The notes: generated by a model not told the origin, from the sequence alone. A DNA stretch of 58,208 nucleotides from Oscillibacter sp. 1-3 (GCF_000403435.2 NZ_KE159709.1:496418-554625), one strand, 5' to 3'; counted from the first letter of the stretch, positions 15,218 through 24,918 are shown. Numbers and translations: made by a program.

Positions 15218-15752
15218 AAAAAGCAAAGCCCCTGTGTCCTGGCGGCGCTGGGGCTGGCTGGCCGGGCTGGCTGTCCTGTGTCTGGCGGCCTATCTGGTGA
15301 TCCGGTATATGCCTCACTCGGAGGAGGTCTCCTGGTCGGGTACGGCAGTGGAGTACCGCGCGGACGACGCGGATTACGCGGCGGGCCACGAGGCTGTCAT
15401 TCGGGGGACATATACCTATAACCGGGCGGGAAAGCGGGTCTTTGTGGGGGACTTTTGGATCGGTGGTCTGGACATGGACCCAGGCACACGGGTCCGCCTG
15501 GCATCGGAGCCCGCAGGGGATCAGTTCTATGACGCCGGCGGACAGCCGTTCACCGCGCCGGTCTGCGGGGTTTTACAGAGCCCTGACGGCCAGGGCGCTG
15601 TGGTGCTTTTGTGGGACGAGTATAGGGCAGAGGCTGGAAGCATCGGCGCGGCGCTTGAGGAGGGCCGGCGTTTTATCTGTGTCGGAACGCTGCTTAGACA
15701 GGACGCCGTCGTTCTCGCGGACACATTGAAACAGCAGATTCTGGGAATATAA
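15195..15752 (+). CDS. Membrane-anchored protein of unknown function
   Basis: The product is about 185 residues, with one N-terminal membrane segment (WGWLAGLAVLCLAAYLVIRYM, roughly 19-38 in pieces) and an extracytoplasmic domain with YTYNRAGKRVFVGDFWIGG. The start is uncertain: GTG codons at 15195, 15198 and 15207 are in frame, and all overlap the end of tsaB, so translation is probably coupled. I recognise no family. It lies between tsaB and upp with a 23-base gap to upp, so it shares the operon. Confidence 0.65.
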   Translation: MVERVPHEKSKAPVSWRRWGWLAGLAVLCLAAYLVIRYMPHSEEVSWSGTAVEYRADDADYAAGHEAVIRGTYTYNRAGKRVFVGDFWIGGLDMDPGTRVRLASEPAGDQFYDAGGQPFTAPVCGVLQSPDGQGAVVLLWDEYRAEAGSIGAALEEGRRFICVGTLLRQDAVVLADTLKQQILGI

Positions 15753-15775
15753 CTTAAATAGGAGGAGAGAATTGT

Positions 15776-16408
15776 ATGAACGGCAAAGTACACGTCATGG
15801 ACCACCCGTTGGTTGCTCACAAATTGACCATCCTGCGGGACAAAAACACCAGCGTCAAGGACTTCCGGGAGCTGGTCAGCGAAATCGGGATGCTCATCAC
15901 CTACGAGGCCACTCGGGACCTGCCCCTGACGGAGCGGGAGGTGGAGACGCCCATCTGCAAAACCACCGCACCCACACTCAAGGGCAAGAAGTTCGCCGTG
16001 GTGCCCATCCTGCGGGCGGGACTGGGCCTGGTGGACGGCGTGCTGCGGATGGTTCCCGGCGCCCGGGTGGGGCACATCGGCCTGTACCGGGACGAGGAGA
16101 CCCTGGAGCCGGTGAAGTACTTCTGCAAGATGCCCAAGGACGTGGCGGAGCGGGATATTCTGATCGTGGACCCCATGCTGGCCACCGGCGGCAGCGCCGA
16201 GGCCGCCATCGGATTTATGAAGGAGTACGGCTGCACCAATATCAAGCTGATGGTTCTATTGGCCGCTCCGGAAGGTATTCAGCGCATTCAGAGGAGCCAT
16301 CCGGATGTGGACATCTACTGCGGCGCGGTGGACGAGAAGCTCAATGACAAGGGCTATATCGTGCCGGGCCTGGGGGATGCCGGCGACCGGATTTTCGGGA
16401 CAAAGTGA
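15776..16408 (+). CDS. upp: Uracil phosphoribosyltransferase
   Basis: The 210-residue enzyme makes UMP from uracil and PRPP, salvaging pyrimidine. Features are [18 protein letters not shown] at the N-terminus, [13 protein letters not shown], the PRPP-binding loop [11 protein letters not shown] and the C-terminal [14 protein letters not shown]. Length matches the family. The start ATG 15776 follows AGGAGGAGAG. It is the last gene of the tsaE-tsaB operon and ends at a GC-rich hairpin. De novo pyrimidine genes carAB lie 4 kb away on the other strand. Confidence 0.96.
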   Translation: MNGKVHVMDHPLVAHKLTILRDKNTSVKDFRELVSEIGMLITYEATRDLPLTEREVETPICKTTAPTLKGKKFAVVPILRAGLGLVDGVLRMVPGARVGHIGLYRDEETLEPVKYFCKMPKDVAERDILIVDPMLATGGSAEAAIGFMKEYGCTNIKLMVLLAAPEGIQRIQRSHPDVDIYCGAVDEKLNDKGYIVPGLGDAGDRIFGTK

Positions 16409-16422
16409 GATTATGAAGCCAA

Positions 16423-16447
16423 GGGCCGGGAGCGCTGCTCCCGGCCC
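16423..16447. terminator. Hairpin between convergent upp and DUF3298 gene
   Basis: GGGCCGGGAGC, 3-base loop, GCTCCCGGCCC. It lies between two convergent genes and probably terminates both. It lacks a long T-run on either side. Confidence 0.65.
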
Positions 16448-16458
16448 TTCTGCGGCGT

Positions 16459-17169
16459 TCAGACCGCCTCGGTCTCTTTTTCCTGTTCCTCCGGCAGACG
16501 GAGGGACTTTGTTCCATAGGGGAGGGTAAAAATTGGGATACCCTCCGCGGCGGGGGCGATGGCGTACATGGGGAAGAAAAAGACCAGTCCCTCTGCCGTC
16601 AGGTAGTAGTTCTGGGCGTTGAACCGCCGGCGCAGCGCCCGCCGCCAGCCTTCGTGGTAACGGGAGACTCCCGCCCGCTCCTGGCGCTGGATCTCATCCG
16701 CCGCCAGGGACAAGAGTGTCTTTTTCCAGCCGCTGCGGGGCTGGAAAAACGCAGAGAGCTCCACTGGGTAGCCGCCGTTTAAGTCCCAGGTGTCCCCCCG
16801 GCGGGTGAGCAGGGCGGGGCCGGATACCGCAGTCTCCCGGGACTGGGTGTACAGGCTCCACAGCCCGCCCTGGCTGTAGGTCACCTGATAGCGGAGCTCC
16901 GCCCGGAGGCAGGGCAGGGGGGCGCTGGAGGCCAGAGCCTCCCGGTAGGCCGCCTCCGCCTGGGGCAGAAGCCAGCGCTCGCAGTAGCGGAGATAGGAGC
17001 GGCACTGGAGCTGATAGTACCGGTAGATGCGCCGGGATACCCGGTCCGCCGCCGGCACCGGCCGTGGGACAGCCACCGAGGCCGTCAGCACGGGGATGTC
17101 CTCCACCGTCCACTCCCGTTCCGCCGTAAAGGGCTCCGTGTGCAGCTCCGCCAGACTGTCTCGCGCCAT
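16459..17169 (-). CDS. DUF3298-type protein
   Basis: The 236-residue protein's C-terminal part (NYYLTAEGLVFFFPMYAIAP followed by EGIPIFTLPY) matches the DUF3298 pattern seen in the extracellular part of RsiV-like anti-sigma factors. The usual signal peptide or membrane anchor is absent, since the N-terminus is MARDSLAELHTEPFTAEREW, so the protein is predicted to be cytoplasmic. RsiV binds lysozyme through this domain, but that function should not be assumed here. It has a good RBS (GGAGAGGAG) and is a single gene. Confidence 0.6.
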   Translation of the reverse strand: MARDSLAELHTEPFTAEREWTVEDIPVLTASVAVPRPVPAADRVSRRIYRYYQLQCRSYLRYCERWLLPQAEAAYREALASSAPLPCLRAELRYQVTYSQGGLWSLYTQSRETAVSGPALLTRRGDTWDLNGGYPVELSAFFQPRSGWKKTLLSLAADEIQRQERAGVSRYHEGWRRALRRRFNAQNYYLTAEGLVFFFPMYAIAPAAEGIPIFTLPYGTKSLRLPEEQEKETEAV

Positions 17170-17268
17170 TTCCGCAGCTCCTCTCCATTTTTCTGATTGT
17201 TTATCCCAGTCTATGGAGCGGGACAGGAGGTGGTGCGGGGGGAGGGGGAAAATTTTGCTCCGGGCCTC

Positions 17269-17297
17269 TTTACTTTCACGCTATGAAGTGTTAAAAT
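17269..17297 (+). promoter_or_regulatory. Promoter of the yerC-methyltransferase-hslO operon
   Basis: TTTACT (17269-17274), 17 bases, TAAAAT (17292-17297), about 70 bases before the first gene. Confidence 0.6.
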
Positions 17298-17369
17298 ACA
17301 AAAACAGCGGAAGACCGCCGCCGGCGGATCTTCCGCCCAGTACAACAAGGGCGTGGAGGATACCATACT

Positions 17370-17660
17370 ATGGTCAAGATCGGCAAGAAGGAAAAGAGCG
17401 AGCTGCTGTATAAGGCCATTTTACAGCTGAAGGACGAGCAGGAGTGCTACGACTTTTTTCAGGACCTGTGTACCGTCTCAGAGCTCCGGTCCATGGAGCA
17501 GCGGTTCGAGGTGGCGTCCCTGCTGGACGACGGCATGATCTACAACGATATTCTGGAGCGCACCGGCGCCTCCAGCGCAACCATCAGCCGGGTAAACCGC
17601 TCTTTGAGCTACGGCGCGGGGGGCTATGCCAAGGTGTTTGCCCGGATGAAGAGGAGATGA
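17370..17660 (+). CDS. yerC: YerC/YecD-family TrpR-like DNA-binding protein
   Basis: The 96-residue helical protein has the TrpR/DnaA-like superhelix. The pattern LYKAILQLKDEQECYDFFQD, then LCTVSELRSMEQRFEVASLL and the recognition helix TGASSATISRVNRSL, is characteristic of YerC. The family is widespread in Bacillota but poorly understood. It starts at ATG 17370 and overlaps the next gene by four bases (ATGA), so it is first in an operon with a methyltransferase and Hsp33. Confidence 0.88.
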   Translation: MVKIGKKEKSELLYKAILQLKDEQECYDFFQDLCTVSELRSMEQRFEVASLLDDGMIYNDILERTGASSATISRVNRSLSYGAGGYAKVFARMKRR

Positions 17661-18412
17661 GCGGTTATGATGCCCTGGCCTCCAGCTACGACGCCCTGAT
17701 GGCGGACGGGGCCTACCGGCGGCGGGCGGACTTTCTGGAACGGCTCTTCCGAAAGAGCCGGATTCCAGTCCGAAGCGTGCTGGATCTGGCCTGCGGCACC
17801 GGAACCATCGCCTGTCTTCTGGCGGAGCGGGGGTACCGGGTGATTGCCGCCGACGGCTCGGAGGAGATGCTGACCCAGGCGGCGGCGAAGGCCGCGGGAC
17901 TGGAGTCTCCGCCGCTGTTTCTCCATCAGGCTATGCCCCGGCTGCGGCTTCTCCAGCCGGTGGACGCGGCGGTCTCCACACTGGATTCCCTGAACTATTT
18001 GACAAGAACGCGGGATCTCCGGGAGACCTTCCGGCGGGTGTGCCGCTGGCTGAGGCCCGGCGGGCAGTTTATTTTTGATGTCAACACCCCCTATAAGCTG
18101 CGGCGGATGGACGGACAGATGTATATGGACGAGACGGAGGAGAGCTTTTGCGTATGGCGTACGTTCTTCTCCGGGAGGACGAAGGTCTGCACCTACCAGG
18201 TGGACCTGTTCCGCCTGCAGGGGGACAGCGCCTGGGAGCGGAATTTTGAAGAGCACCGGGAGCGGGCCTGGGAGGCGGAGGAGCTGCGGCAGTATCTGAA
18301 GGAGGCCGGTTTCGGGGAGATCACCATCACCGGAGATCTGTCCCTACGGCCTCCGGCGGAGGACGAGGACCGCTGGATTGTGCGGTGCGTGAGAGAACAG
18401 GATCATTTGTAA
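17657..18412 (+). CDS. Class I SAM-dependent methyltransferase
   Basis: The 251-residue protein has motif I VLDLACGTGT at residues 41-50, an acidic residue after beta-2 (VIAADGSEEML), and STLDSLNYL followed by LRPGGQFIFDVNTPYKLR. The YDALA...YDALM start is common to small-molecule methyltransferases. The substrate cannot be told. ATG 17657 overlaps the yerC stop, implying coupled translation, and hslO starts 15 bases downstream. Confidence 0.85.
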   Translation: MSGYDALASSYDALMADGAYRRRADFLERLFRKSRIPVRSVLDLACGTGTIACLLAERGYRVIAADGSEEMLTQAAAKAAGLESPPLFLHQAMPRLRLLQPVDAAVSTLDSLNYLTRTRDLRETFRRVCRWLRPGGQFIFDVNTPYKLRRMDGQMYMDETEESFCVWRTFFSGRTKVCTYQVDLFRLQGDSAWERNFEEHRERAWEAEELRQYLKEAGFGEITITGDLSLRPPAEDEDRWIVRCVREQDHL

Positions 18413-18427
18413 AGGAGAATCATTACC

Positions 18428-19318
18428 ATGGGCGATCAGCTGGTACGGGCAATTACAAAGGACGGGATGGTGAAGGCCGTGGCAGTTACCACCCGGGAGC
18501 TGACGGAGCGGGCGCGGCAGATTCACAGGACTCTGCCGGTGGCCACGGCGGCCCTTGGCCGGACGCTGGCGGCGGCGTCCATGATGGGAAACGCCCTGAA
18601 AGAGGACGGAGCCAGCCTGACCCTGCGCATCCAGGGCGGCGGGCCACTGGGCATCCTTCTGGCGGTTTCGGATAATCAGGGAAACGTCCGGGGCACGGTA
18701 GACAATCCGGCGGTGGACATCCCCCTGCGCCCCGACGGGAAGCTGGACGTGGGCGCCGCGGTGGGCTGTGACGGCACCCTGACCGTCATCCGGGATCTGC
18801 ATATGAAGGACCCTTACGTAGGCAGCGTGGGCCTGCTGGGGGGCGAGATCGCCGAAGATCTGGCGGCCTATTTTGTAGAGTCGGAGCAGATTCCCACGGC
18901 CTGCGGCCTGGGGGTGCTGGTGGACCGGGATCAGAGTGTCCTGGCGGCGGGGGGATACCTCATTCAGCTGCTGCCCGGTGCCGGGGAGGATGTCATCACC
19001 AAGGTGGAGGGCGGCGTCATGGCCGCCGGTTCCGTGACGGGACTGCTGAGCGGCAGCGCCGGTCCGGAGGAGATGCTGCGGCAGGTGCTGTCCGATTTCG
19101 AGCTGGAGATCTTGGAGCGGTCTCCCGTCGAGTACCGCTGCGACTGCAGCCGGGACCGGATGGAGCGGGCACTGATTAGTCTGGGGCCGGAGGAGCTGAG
19201 GGGAATCATTGACGAGCAGGGCGGCGCCGAGCTGACCTGCCGATTCTGCGACAACGTACAGAACTTTACTAAAGAAGAGCTGGAAGCGCTGCTGGCGGGG
19301 ATGCGGAAAAAATTTTGA
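18428..19318 (+). CDS. hslO: Hsp33 redox-regulated chaperone
   Basis: The 296-residue holdase is activated by oxidative unfolding. The N-terminal domain begins MGDQLVRAITKDGMVKAVAV, and the C-terminal redox switch has four zinc-binding cysteines, Cys238, Cys240 (CDC) and Cys271, Cys274 (CRFC), as in the family. AAAGGAG precedes ATG 18428. It is the third gene of the yerC operon. Immediately downstream is the tRNA promoter. Confidence 0.95.
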   Translation: MGDQLVRAITKDGMVKAVAVTTRELTERARQIHRTLPVATAALGRTLAAASMMGNALKEDGASLTLRIQGGGPLGILLAVSDNQGNVRGTVDNPAVDIPLRPDGKLDVGAAVGCDGTLTVIRDLHMKDPYVGSVGLLGGEIAEDLAAYFVESEQIPTACGLGVLVDRDQSVLAAGGYLIQLLPGAGEDVITKVEGGVMAAGSVTGLLSGSAGPEEMLRQVLSDFELEILERSPVEYRCDCSRDRMERALISLGPEELRGIIDEQGGAELTCRFCDNVQNFTKEELEALLAGMRKKF

Positions 19319-19336
19319 AAATTTCGTAAAATTGGG

Positions 19337-19365
19337 TTGACAGATGGGATCTTTTTGCGTATAAT
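19337..19365 (+). promoter_or_regulatory. Consensus promoter of the tRNA cluster
   Basis: TTGACA (19337-19342), 17 bases, TATAAT (19360-19365): a perfect sigma-A consensus, as expected for stable RNA genes. Confidence 0.92.
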
Positions 19366-19397
19366 AACTTTTGCCGTCTGACGAAAGGCGGTGACCT

Positions 19398-19474
19398 GGG
19401 AGCATAGCTCAGCTGGTTAGAGCACCTGCCTTACAAGCAGGGGGTCACTGGTTCGAGTCCAGTTGTTCCCACCA
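19398..19474 (+). tRNA. tRNA-Val(TAC)
   Basis: The cloverleaf has acceptor GGGAGCA, anticodon stem CCTGC/GCAGG with loop CTTACAA (anticodon TAC) and GGTTCGAGTCC in the T arm, and CCA is encoded. Confidence 0.95.
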
Positions 19475-19483
19475 TGGTTCGAT

Positions 19484-19560
19484 GGCCCGGTAGTTCAGTT
19501 GGTTAGAACGCTAGCCTGTCACGCTAGAGGTCGACGGTTCGAGCCCGTTCCGGGTCGCCA
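19484..19560 (+). tRNA. tRNA-Asp(GTC)
   Basis: Acceptor GGCCCGG, anticodon stem CTAGC/GCTAG with loop CTGTCAC (anticodon GTC), GGTTCGAGCCC in the T arm, CCA encoded. A CCCACGGGATC hairpin (19564-19591) follows and may aid processing or attenuate. Confidence 0.95.
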
Positions 19561-19644
19561 TCTCCCACGGGATCTGATATGATCCCGTGGGCCCCCTCGG
19601 GGTTGCGATTCCCCGTCCGCGCTCCATGGTGCGGAGAATGATCT

Positions 19645-19720
19645 GCCCAGATAGCTCAGTTGGTAGAGCAGTGGACTGAAAATCCACGTGTCGCTGGTTC
19701 GATTCCGGCTCTGGGCACCA
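19645..19720 (+). tRNA. tRNA-Phe(GAA)
   Basis: Acceptor GCCCAGA pairs with TCTGGGC. Anticodon stem GTGGA/TCCAC has loop CTGAAAA (anticodon GAA). CCA is encoded. Confidence 0.95.
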
Positions 19721-19725
19721 CTCCT

Positions 19726-19801
19726 GCGGGCATAGCTCATCTGGTAGAGCGCCACCTTGCCAAGGTGGAGGTAGCGAGTTCGAGCCTCGTTGCCCGCTCC
19801 A
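19726..19801 (+). tRNA. tRNA-Gly(GCC)
   Basis: Acceptor GCGGGCA pairs with TGCCCGC. Anticodon stem CCACC/GGTGG has loop TTGCCAA (anticodon GCC). CCA is encoded. A GATTCCCACAC hairpin (19807-19832) follows and probably ends this transcript. Confidence 0.95.
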
Positions 19802-19852
19802 TAGGCGATTCCCACACAAATGTGTGGGAATCGCGATTTCAAAAAATAAGTG

Positions 19853-19881
19853 TGGACTTTTCCGGAAAAGCCGCATATAAT
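19853..19881 (+). promoter_or_regulatory. Separate promoter of tRNA-Cys
   Basis: TGGACT (19853-19858), 17 bases, TATAAT (19876-19881), 14 bases before the tRNA. Confidence 0.6.
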
Positions 19882-19894
19882 ATAGTACAGAGAC

Positions 19895-19969
19895 GGTGAC
19901 ATAGCCAAGTGGTAAGGCAAGGGTCTGCAAAACCCTGATTCCCCGGTTCAAATCCGGGTGTCACCTCCA
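19895..19969 (+). tRNA. tRNA-Cys(GCA)
   Basis: Acceptor GGTGACA pairs with TGTCACC. Anticodon stem AGGGT/ACCCT has loop CTGCAAA (anticodon GCA). CCA is encoded. Its 3' acceptor strand is part of a 28-base perfect inverted repeat that runs on through the terminator. Confidence 0.95.
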
Positions 19970-20017
19970 ATAAAAAAGACACGCCTGTTGGCGTGTCTTT
20001 TTTATTGGAGGTGACAC
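19958..20017 (+). terminator. tRNA-Cys terminator inside a perfect 28-bp inverted repeat
   Basis: The core is GACACGCC (19978-19985), TGTT, GGCGTGTC (19990-19997) and T6. The symmetry extends outward without mismatch to 19958 and 20017, so the last 12 bases of the tRNA gene are mirrored at 20006-20017. A second hairpin GCTTTTGCCC/GGGCAAAAGC follows at 20018-20040. Confidence 0.9.
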
Positions 20018-20195
20018 GCTTTTGCCCAGAGGGCAAAAGCGGACGCCTGAGGGCGGGACGATTGAAATCATGCAGGAAAAACCCGCAAAGGTCTTTCCCG
20101 CACACACCCTTTTCCTTGCGAAATTTGGTGGTGCGTGCGCCGGATTTCCTTATCTCTCCTGGAGCGTGTGACAGGGGATGCGTTCTTTTGTTGAA

Positions 20196-20228
20196 ACAGC
20201 CAGTGGATACAACATATCCACTGGCTGT
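20196..20228 (-). terminator. carAB terminator hairpin
   Basis: ACAGCCAGTGGATA pairs with TATCCACTGGCTGT around a 5-base loop, just after the carB stop. Between 20041 and 20195 I see nothing recognisable. Confidence 0.7.
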
Positions 20229-20237
20229 CTTTTATAG

Positions 20238-23200
20238 TCAGATTCTGGTGATGTCCAGAGGACGCAGATCGGCGCTGCGGCCTTGGGTGCGAACGGTGAG
20301 CGTGGCGCGGGCGGTATCCAGAGCCGTGACGCAGGGGACGGAGTGCTCCACCGCCGAGCGGCGGATGCGGAAACCGTCGGTATCGTGGCGACGGCCCCGG
20401 GTGGGGGTGTCGATGACCAGATCCACGGAGCCGGAGGAGATCATGTCCAGAATGTTGGGGTGGGCCTCGGAGACCCGGGCCACCTTGCGGGCGGGGACGC
20501 CTGCAGCGCGCAGGGCGTCACAGGTTCCGGGGGTGGCCAGAATTTCAATATTCATGTCTGCAAAGCCCCGGGCGATGTCCACGATTTCGCCCTTGTCCTC
20601 GTCCCGGACGGTGATGATGATCCGCCCGCCCCGTTTGGGGACTTTCATTCCGGCGCCCTTGAAGGCTTTCAGCAGCGCCTGGGGGAAGGACTCCGCCAAC
20701 CCTAAGCATTCGCCGGTGGATTTCATCTCCGGGCCCAGGCCGGTGTCCACGTCGGTGAGCTTCTCAAAGGAGAATACCGGCATTTTTACAGCATAGTAGT
20801 CTGCCTCCCGGTAGATTCCAGTGCCGCAGCCCAGATCCCGCAGTTTTCCGCCCAGCATCACCCGGGTGGCAAGGTCGATGATGGGCACGCCGGTGACCTT
20901 GGAGATGTAGGGGATAGTACGGGAAGAGCGGGGGTTGACCTCGATGACATAGATCTGGTCGTCATAGATGATGAATTGGATGTTTACCAGGCCAATGACC
21001 CCCAGGGCCTTGGCCAGGTCCCGGGTGTAGCGCAGGATCGTCTGCTTGTGTTTTTCCTCAATATGCATGGGGGGATAGACGGAGATGGAGTCCCCGGAGT
21101 GGACGCCGGCCCGCTCGATGTGCTCCATGATGCCGGGGATCAGCAGATCCTCGCCGTCAAAGACACCGTCCACCTCCACCTCCCGGCCGCAGAGGTACTT
21201 ATCCACCAGGATGGGGTGTTCCTGCTCCACCTGGTTGATGATGCGCATGAACTCGGTGATGTTGCGGTCGTTGTAGGCGATCTCCATGCCCTGGCCGCCC
21301 AGCACGTAGGAGGGGCGCACCAGCACGGGATAGCCCACCTCGCGGGCGGCTGCCAGGGCTTCTTCTGTGGTGTAAACCGTCCGTCCCTGTGCCCGGGGGA
21401 TGCCGCACTGCTGCAAAATCTCGTCGAACCGCTCCCGGTCCTCGGCGGCGTCCACGCCGTCGGCGGGGGTGCCCAGGATGGGGACGCCCATATCAGTGAG
21501 GGCCTGGGTGAGCTTGATGGCGGTCTGTCCGCCGAACTGCACCACCGCGCCCCAGGGCCGCTCCTGCTCCACCACGGCCTCTACGTCCTCGGCGGTGAGA
21601 GGTTCGAAGTAGAGCTTGTCCGCCACGTCGAAGTCGGTGGAGACGGTCTCAGGATTGTTGTTGATAATGATGGTCTCACAGCCCAGGCGCTTCAAGGCCC
21701 ACACGGAGTGGACGGAACAGTAGTCAAACTCGATGCCCTGGCCGATGCGGATGGGGCCGGAGCCCAGCACCAGCACCTTCCGCCGCTGCAGCGGCTCCCC
21801 GGTGCGGTGGGGCGCCTGGGTGGAGGCGGCCAGCCAGGGGGCCGCGGGGATGCCGGGGGCCACCCGGCCCACCTCCGGCAGGCACAGGGGCTGGTCCGCC
21901 TCGTTTTCCCCGTCGTAGGTGGAGTAGTAGTAGGGGGTCTGGGCCTCGAATTCTGCGGCGCAGGTATCCACCATCTTGAAGGCGGGCCGGATGCCGAAGG
22001 ACTCCCGCAGGGCCTTGATCTCCCCGCGCTCCTTTCCCGCCAGGGCGGCGATCCAGGCGTCGGAGAAGCCCATCTCCTTGGCGGCGCGGAGAGTGTCCTC
22101 ATCCAGGTGCCCGTGGTTCAGACGGCTCTCCATATCCACGATGTTCTTAAAGCGGTCCAGAAACCACAGGTCGTATTTTGTAATATTGTTGATCTTCTCC
22201 GGGGAGAAGCCCCGGCGCAGGGCCTCCGCCACTACGAAGAGCCGCTGGTCGTCGATGTTCACCAGGCGGTCCTCAATGTCCTCGGTGTACACATCCTCCA
22301 GGCCCGGTAGACGCAGGGACTTCACCGGCAGCTCCAGGGAGCGGATGGCCTTCATCAGCGCCCCCTCGAAGGAGTTGCCGATGGCCATGACCTCGCCGGT
22401 GGCCTTCATCTGGGTGCCCAGGGTTCGGCTGGCGGTGGTGAACTTGTCGAAAGGCAGGCGGGGGAGCTTTAAGACGCAGTAGTCCAGGGTGGGCTCGAAG
22501 CAGGCGGTGGTCTTGCCGGTGACGGCGTTGGGGATCTCGTCCAGGGTGTAGCCCAGGGCAATCTTGGCCGCCACCTTGGCGATGGGGTAGCCCGTGGCCT
22601 TGGAGGCCAGGGCGGAGGAGCGGCTCACCCGGGGGTTGACCTCGATGACCGCGTACTCGAAGCTGTCGGGATTCAGGGCGAACTGGCAGTTGCATCCGCC
22701 CTCGATCTCCAGGGCGGAGATAATGTCCAGGGCGGCGGTGCGGAGCATCTGATACTCACGGTTGGCCAGGGTCTGGGTGGGGGCCACCACGATGGAATCG
22801 CCGGTGTGGACGCCCACGGGGTCGATGTTCTCCATGGAGCAGATCTGGATGACGTTGCCGGCGGAGTCCCGCATGACCTCGAACTCGATCTCCTTCCAGC
22901 CGGCGATGCACCGCTCGATGAGCACCTGTCCCACCCGGCTCAGCTGAATGCCCCGTGCGGCGATCTCCCGCAGGGAGGGCTCGTCGTAGGCAATGCCGCC
23001 GCCGGTGCCCCCCAGGGTGTAGGCCGGGCGGACGATGACAGGATAGCCGATGGAGGAGGCGAAGCTGACCGCCGCCTGGATGCTCTCCACCACATCGCTG
23101 ACCACGCAGGGCTGACCGATGGACTCCATGGCGTCCTTGAAGCCCTGGCGGTCCTCCGCCTTGCGGATGGACTCCGGTGAGGTGCCCAGCAGGCGCACGC

Positions 23201-23534
23201 CGTAGCGGTTCAAAATGCCCCGCTCGTGGAGGTTCATGGCCAGGTTCAGCCCCGTTTGGCCGCCCAGGGTGGGTAGGATGGAGTCCGGCCGCTCTTTCTC
23301 GATGACCTGCTCCACCGACGCCAGGTTCAGCGGCTCGATGTACACGTGGTCGGCAATGTCCTTGTCGGTCATGATGGTGGCGGGATTGGAGTTCACCAGC
23401 ACCACCTCTACGCCCTCTTCCTTCAGGGCGCGGCAGGCCTGGGTGCCGGCGTAGTCAAACTCCGCGGCCTGACCGATGACGATGGGGCCGGAGCCCAGCA
23501 CCAGCACCTTTTGAATGGATGGATTCTTGGGCAT
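20238..23534 (-). CDS. carB: Carbamoyl phosphate synthase large subunit
   Basis: The 1098-residue protein has two ATP-grasp halves, [20 protein letters not shown] near the N-terminus and [20 protein letters not shown] after residue 580, plus a C-terminal MGS-like regulatory domain ([11 protein letters not shown]). It makes carbamoyl phosphate from ammonia released by CarA, bicarbonate and two ATP, for pyrimidine and arginine synthesis. The true start is ATG 23534, overlapping the carA stop in TAATG. The open frame further upstream is read-through of carA. A Pro/Ala-rich stretch of about 35 residues (about 547-582) between the halves makes it slightly longer than the usual 1060-1075. Confidence 0.96.
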   Translation of the reverse strand: MPKNPSIQKVLVLGSGPIVIGQAAEFDYAGTQACRALKEEGVEVVLVNSNPATIMTDKDIADHVYIEPLNLASVEQVIEKERPDSILPTLGGQTGLNLAMNLHERGILNRYGVRLLGTSPESIRKAEDRQGFKDAMESIGQPCVVSDVVESIQAAVSFASSIGYPVIVRPAYTLGGTGGGIAYDEPSLREIAARGIQLSRVGQVLIERCIAGWKEIEFEVMRDSAGNVIQICSMENIDPVGVHTGDSIVVAPTQTLANREYQMLRTAALDIISALEIEGGCNCQFALNPDSFEYAVIEVNPRVSRSSALASKATGYPIAKVAAKIALGYTLDEIPNAVTGKTTACFEPTLDYCVLKLPRLPFDKFTTASRTLGTQMKATGEVMAIGNSFEGALMKAIRSLELPVKSLRLPGLEDVYTEDIEDRLVNIDDQRLFVVAEALRRGFSPEKINNITKYDLWFLDRFKNIVDMESRLNHGHLDEDTLRAAKEMGFSDAWIAALAGKERGEIKALRESFGIRPAFKMVDTCAAEFEAQTPYYYSTYDGENEADQPLCLPEVGRVAPGIPAAPWLAASTQAPHRTGEPLQRRKVLVLGSGPIRIGQGIEFDYCSVHSVWALKRLGCETIIINNNPETVSTDFDVADKLYFEPLTAEDVEAVVEQERPWGAVVQFGGQTAIKLTQALTDMGVPILGTPADGVDAAEDRERFDEILQQCGIPRAQGRTVYTTEEALAAAREVGYPVLVRPSYVLGGQGMEIAYNDRNITEFMRIINQVEQEHPILVDKYLCGREVEVDGVFDGEDLLIPGIMEHIERAGVHSGDSISVYPPMHIEEKHKQTILRYTRDLAKALGVIGLVNIQFIIYDDQIYVIEVNPRSSRTIPYISKVTGVPIIDLATRVMLGGKLRDLGCGTGIYREADYYAVKMPVFSFEKLTDVDTGLGPEMKSTGECLGLAESFPQALLKAFKGAGMKVPKRGGRIIITVRDEDKGEIVDIARGFADMNIEILATPGTCDALRAAGVPARKVARVSEAHPNILDMISSGSVDLVIDTPTRGRRHDTDGFRIRRSAVEHSVPCVTALDTARATLTVRTQGRSADLRPLDITRI

Positions 23535-24640
23535 TACCGCGCGCCTCCTTTCCTGCGGGCCGTGGGATGGAGCATCATCTCCACAAAGCGGTCGAACAGA
23601 TCCTCCGTGTCCTGGGGGCCGGGGGCGGCCTCCGGGTGGAACTGGACGGTGAAGCAGTCCGGCCGCACGTACCGAAGACCCTCCACGCTGCCCTCGTTGA
23701 CATTCACGTGGGAGATCTCCGCCACGGCCGGGTCCACGCTGTCCCGAGTCACCACATAGCCGTGGTTCTGGCTGGTGATGAAGGCCCGGCCGGAGGCCAC
23801 GTCCCGAACCGGATGGTTGCCGCCCCGGTGGCCAAAGGTCATTTTTCGTGTGCTGGCGCCGGTGGCCAGGGCCAGCAGCTGGTGGCCAAGGCACACGGCA
23901 AAGAGGGGGAGGTCACTGTCATACAGCGCCCGGACCTCCCGGATAAGCCCATCGTTGTCCGCCGGGTCGCCGGGACCGTTGGAGAGCATCACCCCGTCAA
24001 ATCCGCCCTCCAGAATGGTGCGGGCGGCGGTATGGGCGGGGTAGACCGTCACCTGACAGCCCCGGTCCTGGAGGCAGCGGATCATGTTCTGCTTGACGCC
24101 GTAGTCCAGCAGGGCCACCCGCAGCCGTTGCTCCGCCACGGCCGGATATACCTGGGGAGCGGAGCGTGTGACCCGCTCCACGGTACCCTCCACCCGATAG
24201 GCCCGGACGCGGGCCAGACAGTCCTCCATATGAAAATGCTCCGCACAGGTGATCATGCCGTTCATGGTCCCCTGACTGCGGAGAATCCGGGTCAGCGCAC
24301 GGGTGTCCACACCCTCGATCCCGGTGATGTCGTATTCTTTTAAGTAGGAGTCCAGATCGCCCTCACAGCGGAAATTGCTGCCCCGGGGGGCCAGATGCCG
24401 GACAACGAACGCCGAGGCCCAGGGCCGCTGGGACTCGCTGTCCTCGTGGTTGACGCCGTAGTTGCCGATAAGGGGATAGCTCATTACGATGCCCTGCCCC
24501 GCGTAGGACGGGTCGGTCAGAATTTCCTGGTAGCCCGTCATGGAGGTGTTGAACACCATCTCGCACACGCGGTCCGCCGCGGCGCCAATGCTCTGCCCCC
24601 GAAAGACGCTGCCGTTGGCCAAAATCAAGGTTGCCTTCAT
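23534..24640 (-). CDS. carA: Carbamoyl phosphate synthase small (glutaminase) subunit
   Basis: The 368-residue protein has the CPSase small-chain N-domain ([19 protein letters not shown]) and a class I glutamine amidotransferase domain with Cys250 (FAVCLGHQL), His335 and Glu337 (FHPE). It delivers ammonia to CarB. The start ATG 24640 has a modest RBS (GGATAAG). It is co-transcribed with carB. I looked for a PyrR-binding leader and saw no convincing one. Confidence 0.96.
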   Translation of the reverse strand: MKATLILANGSVFRGQSIGAAADRVCEMVFNTSMTGYQEILTDPSYAGQGIVMSYPLIGNYGVNHEDSESQRPWASAFVVRHLAPRGSNFRCEGDLDSYLKEYDITGIEGVDTRALTRILRSQGTMNGMITCAEHFHMEDCLARVRAYRVEGTVERVTRSAPQVYPAVAEQRLRVALLDYGVKQNMIRCLQDRGCQVTVYPAHTAARTILEGGFDGVMLSNGPGDPADNDGLIREVRALYDSDLPLFAVCLGHQLLALATGASTRKMTFGHRGGNHPVRDVASGRAFITSQNHGYVVTRDSVDPAVAEISHVNVNEGSVEGLRYVRPDCFTVQFHPEAAPGPQDTEDLFDRFVEMMLHPTARRKGGAR

Positions 24641-24679
24641 CAGTCTTATCCAGCCTTTCTCTTCCTCATGTTCCGTCTG

Positions 24680-24708
24680 ATTTTAACGCAAATCGCCGGG
24701 GCTGGCAA
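24680..24708 (-). promoter_or_regulatory. carAB promoter
   Basis: Minus-strand TTGCCA (24708-24703), 17 bases, TAAAAT (24685-24680), leaving a leader of only about 33 bases, too short for a pyrimidine attenuator. The rest of 24709-24889 holds nothing recognisable. Confidence 0.65.
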
Positions 24709-24889
24709 CCTTATTTCACCCGGTTTTTTCAAAACTGTGGTTTTGGACAAAATCCGGAGGACAGGGGCGGGAAGATACGGGCAATGCGCCGGAGAGGTAA
24801 TACCACCTCATTGTTTATGACAGTGGAGATCTGCGTTGCAGGGGCTGAAAAATTTTTGCAAAAATGGTAATTCTTTGAGAAGTTACCTA

Positions 24890-24918
24890 TTGCGTATTCT
24901 GTAACTTATCGATATAAT
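24890..24918 (+). promoter_or_regulatory. Promoter of the giant surface protein gene
   Basis: TTGCGT (24890-24895), 17 bases, TATAAT (24913-24918), about 55 bases upstream of the start codon. Confidence 0.75.

Noticed and set aside
20018..20195. A sixth tRNA or small RNA after tRNA-Cys
   Set aside because: I could not fold a cloverleaf. Only a short GCTTTTGCCC hairpin is evident, and there is no promoter.
20976..22310. A 444-residue open frame antisense to carB
   Set aside because: Shadow frame of a conserved gene. His/Gly-rich composition reflects reverse-read codons.
24641..24700. A PyrR-type attenuator before carA
   Set aside because: The apparent transcription start leaves only about 33 bases of leader, and no good PyrR-binding sequence or terminator hairpin is present.
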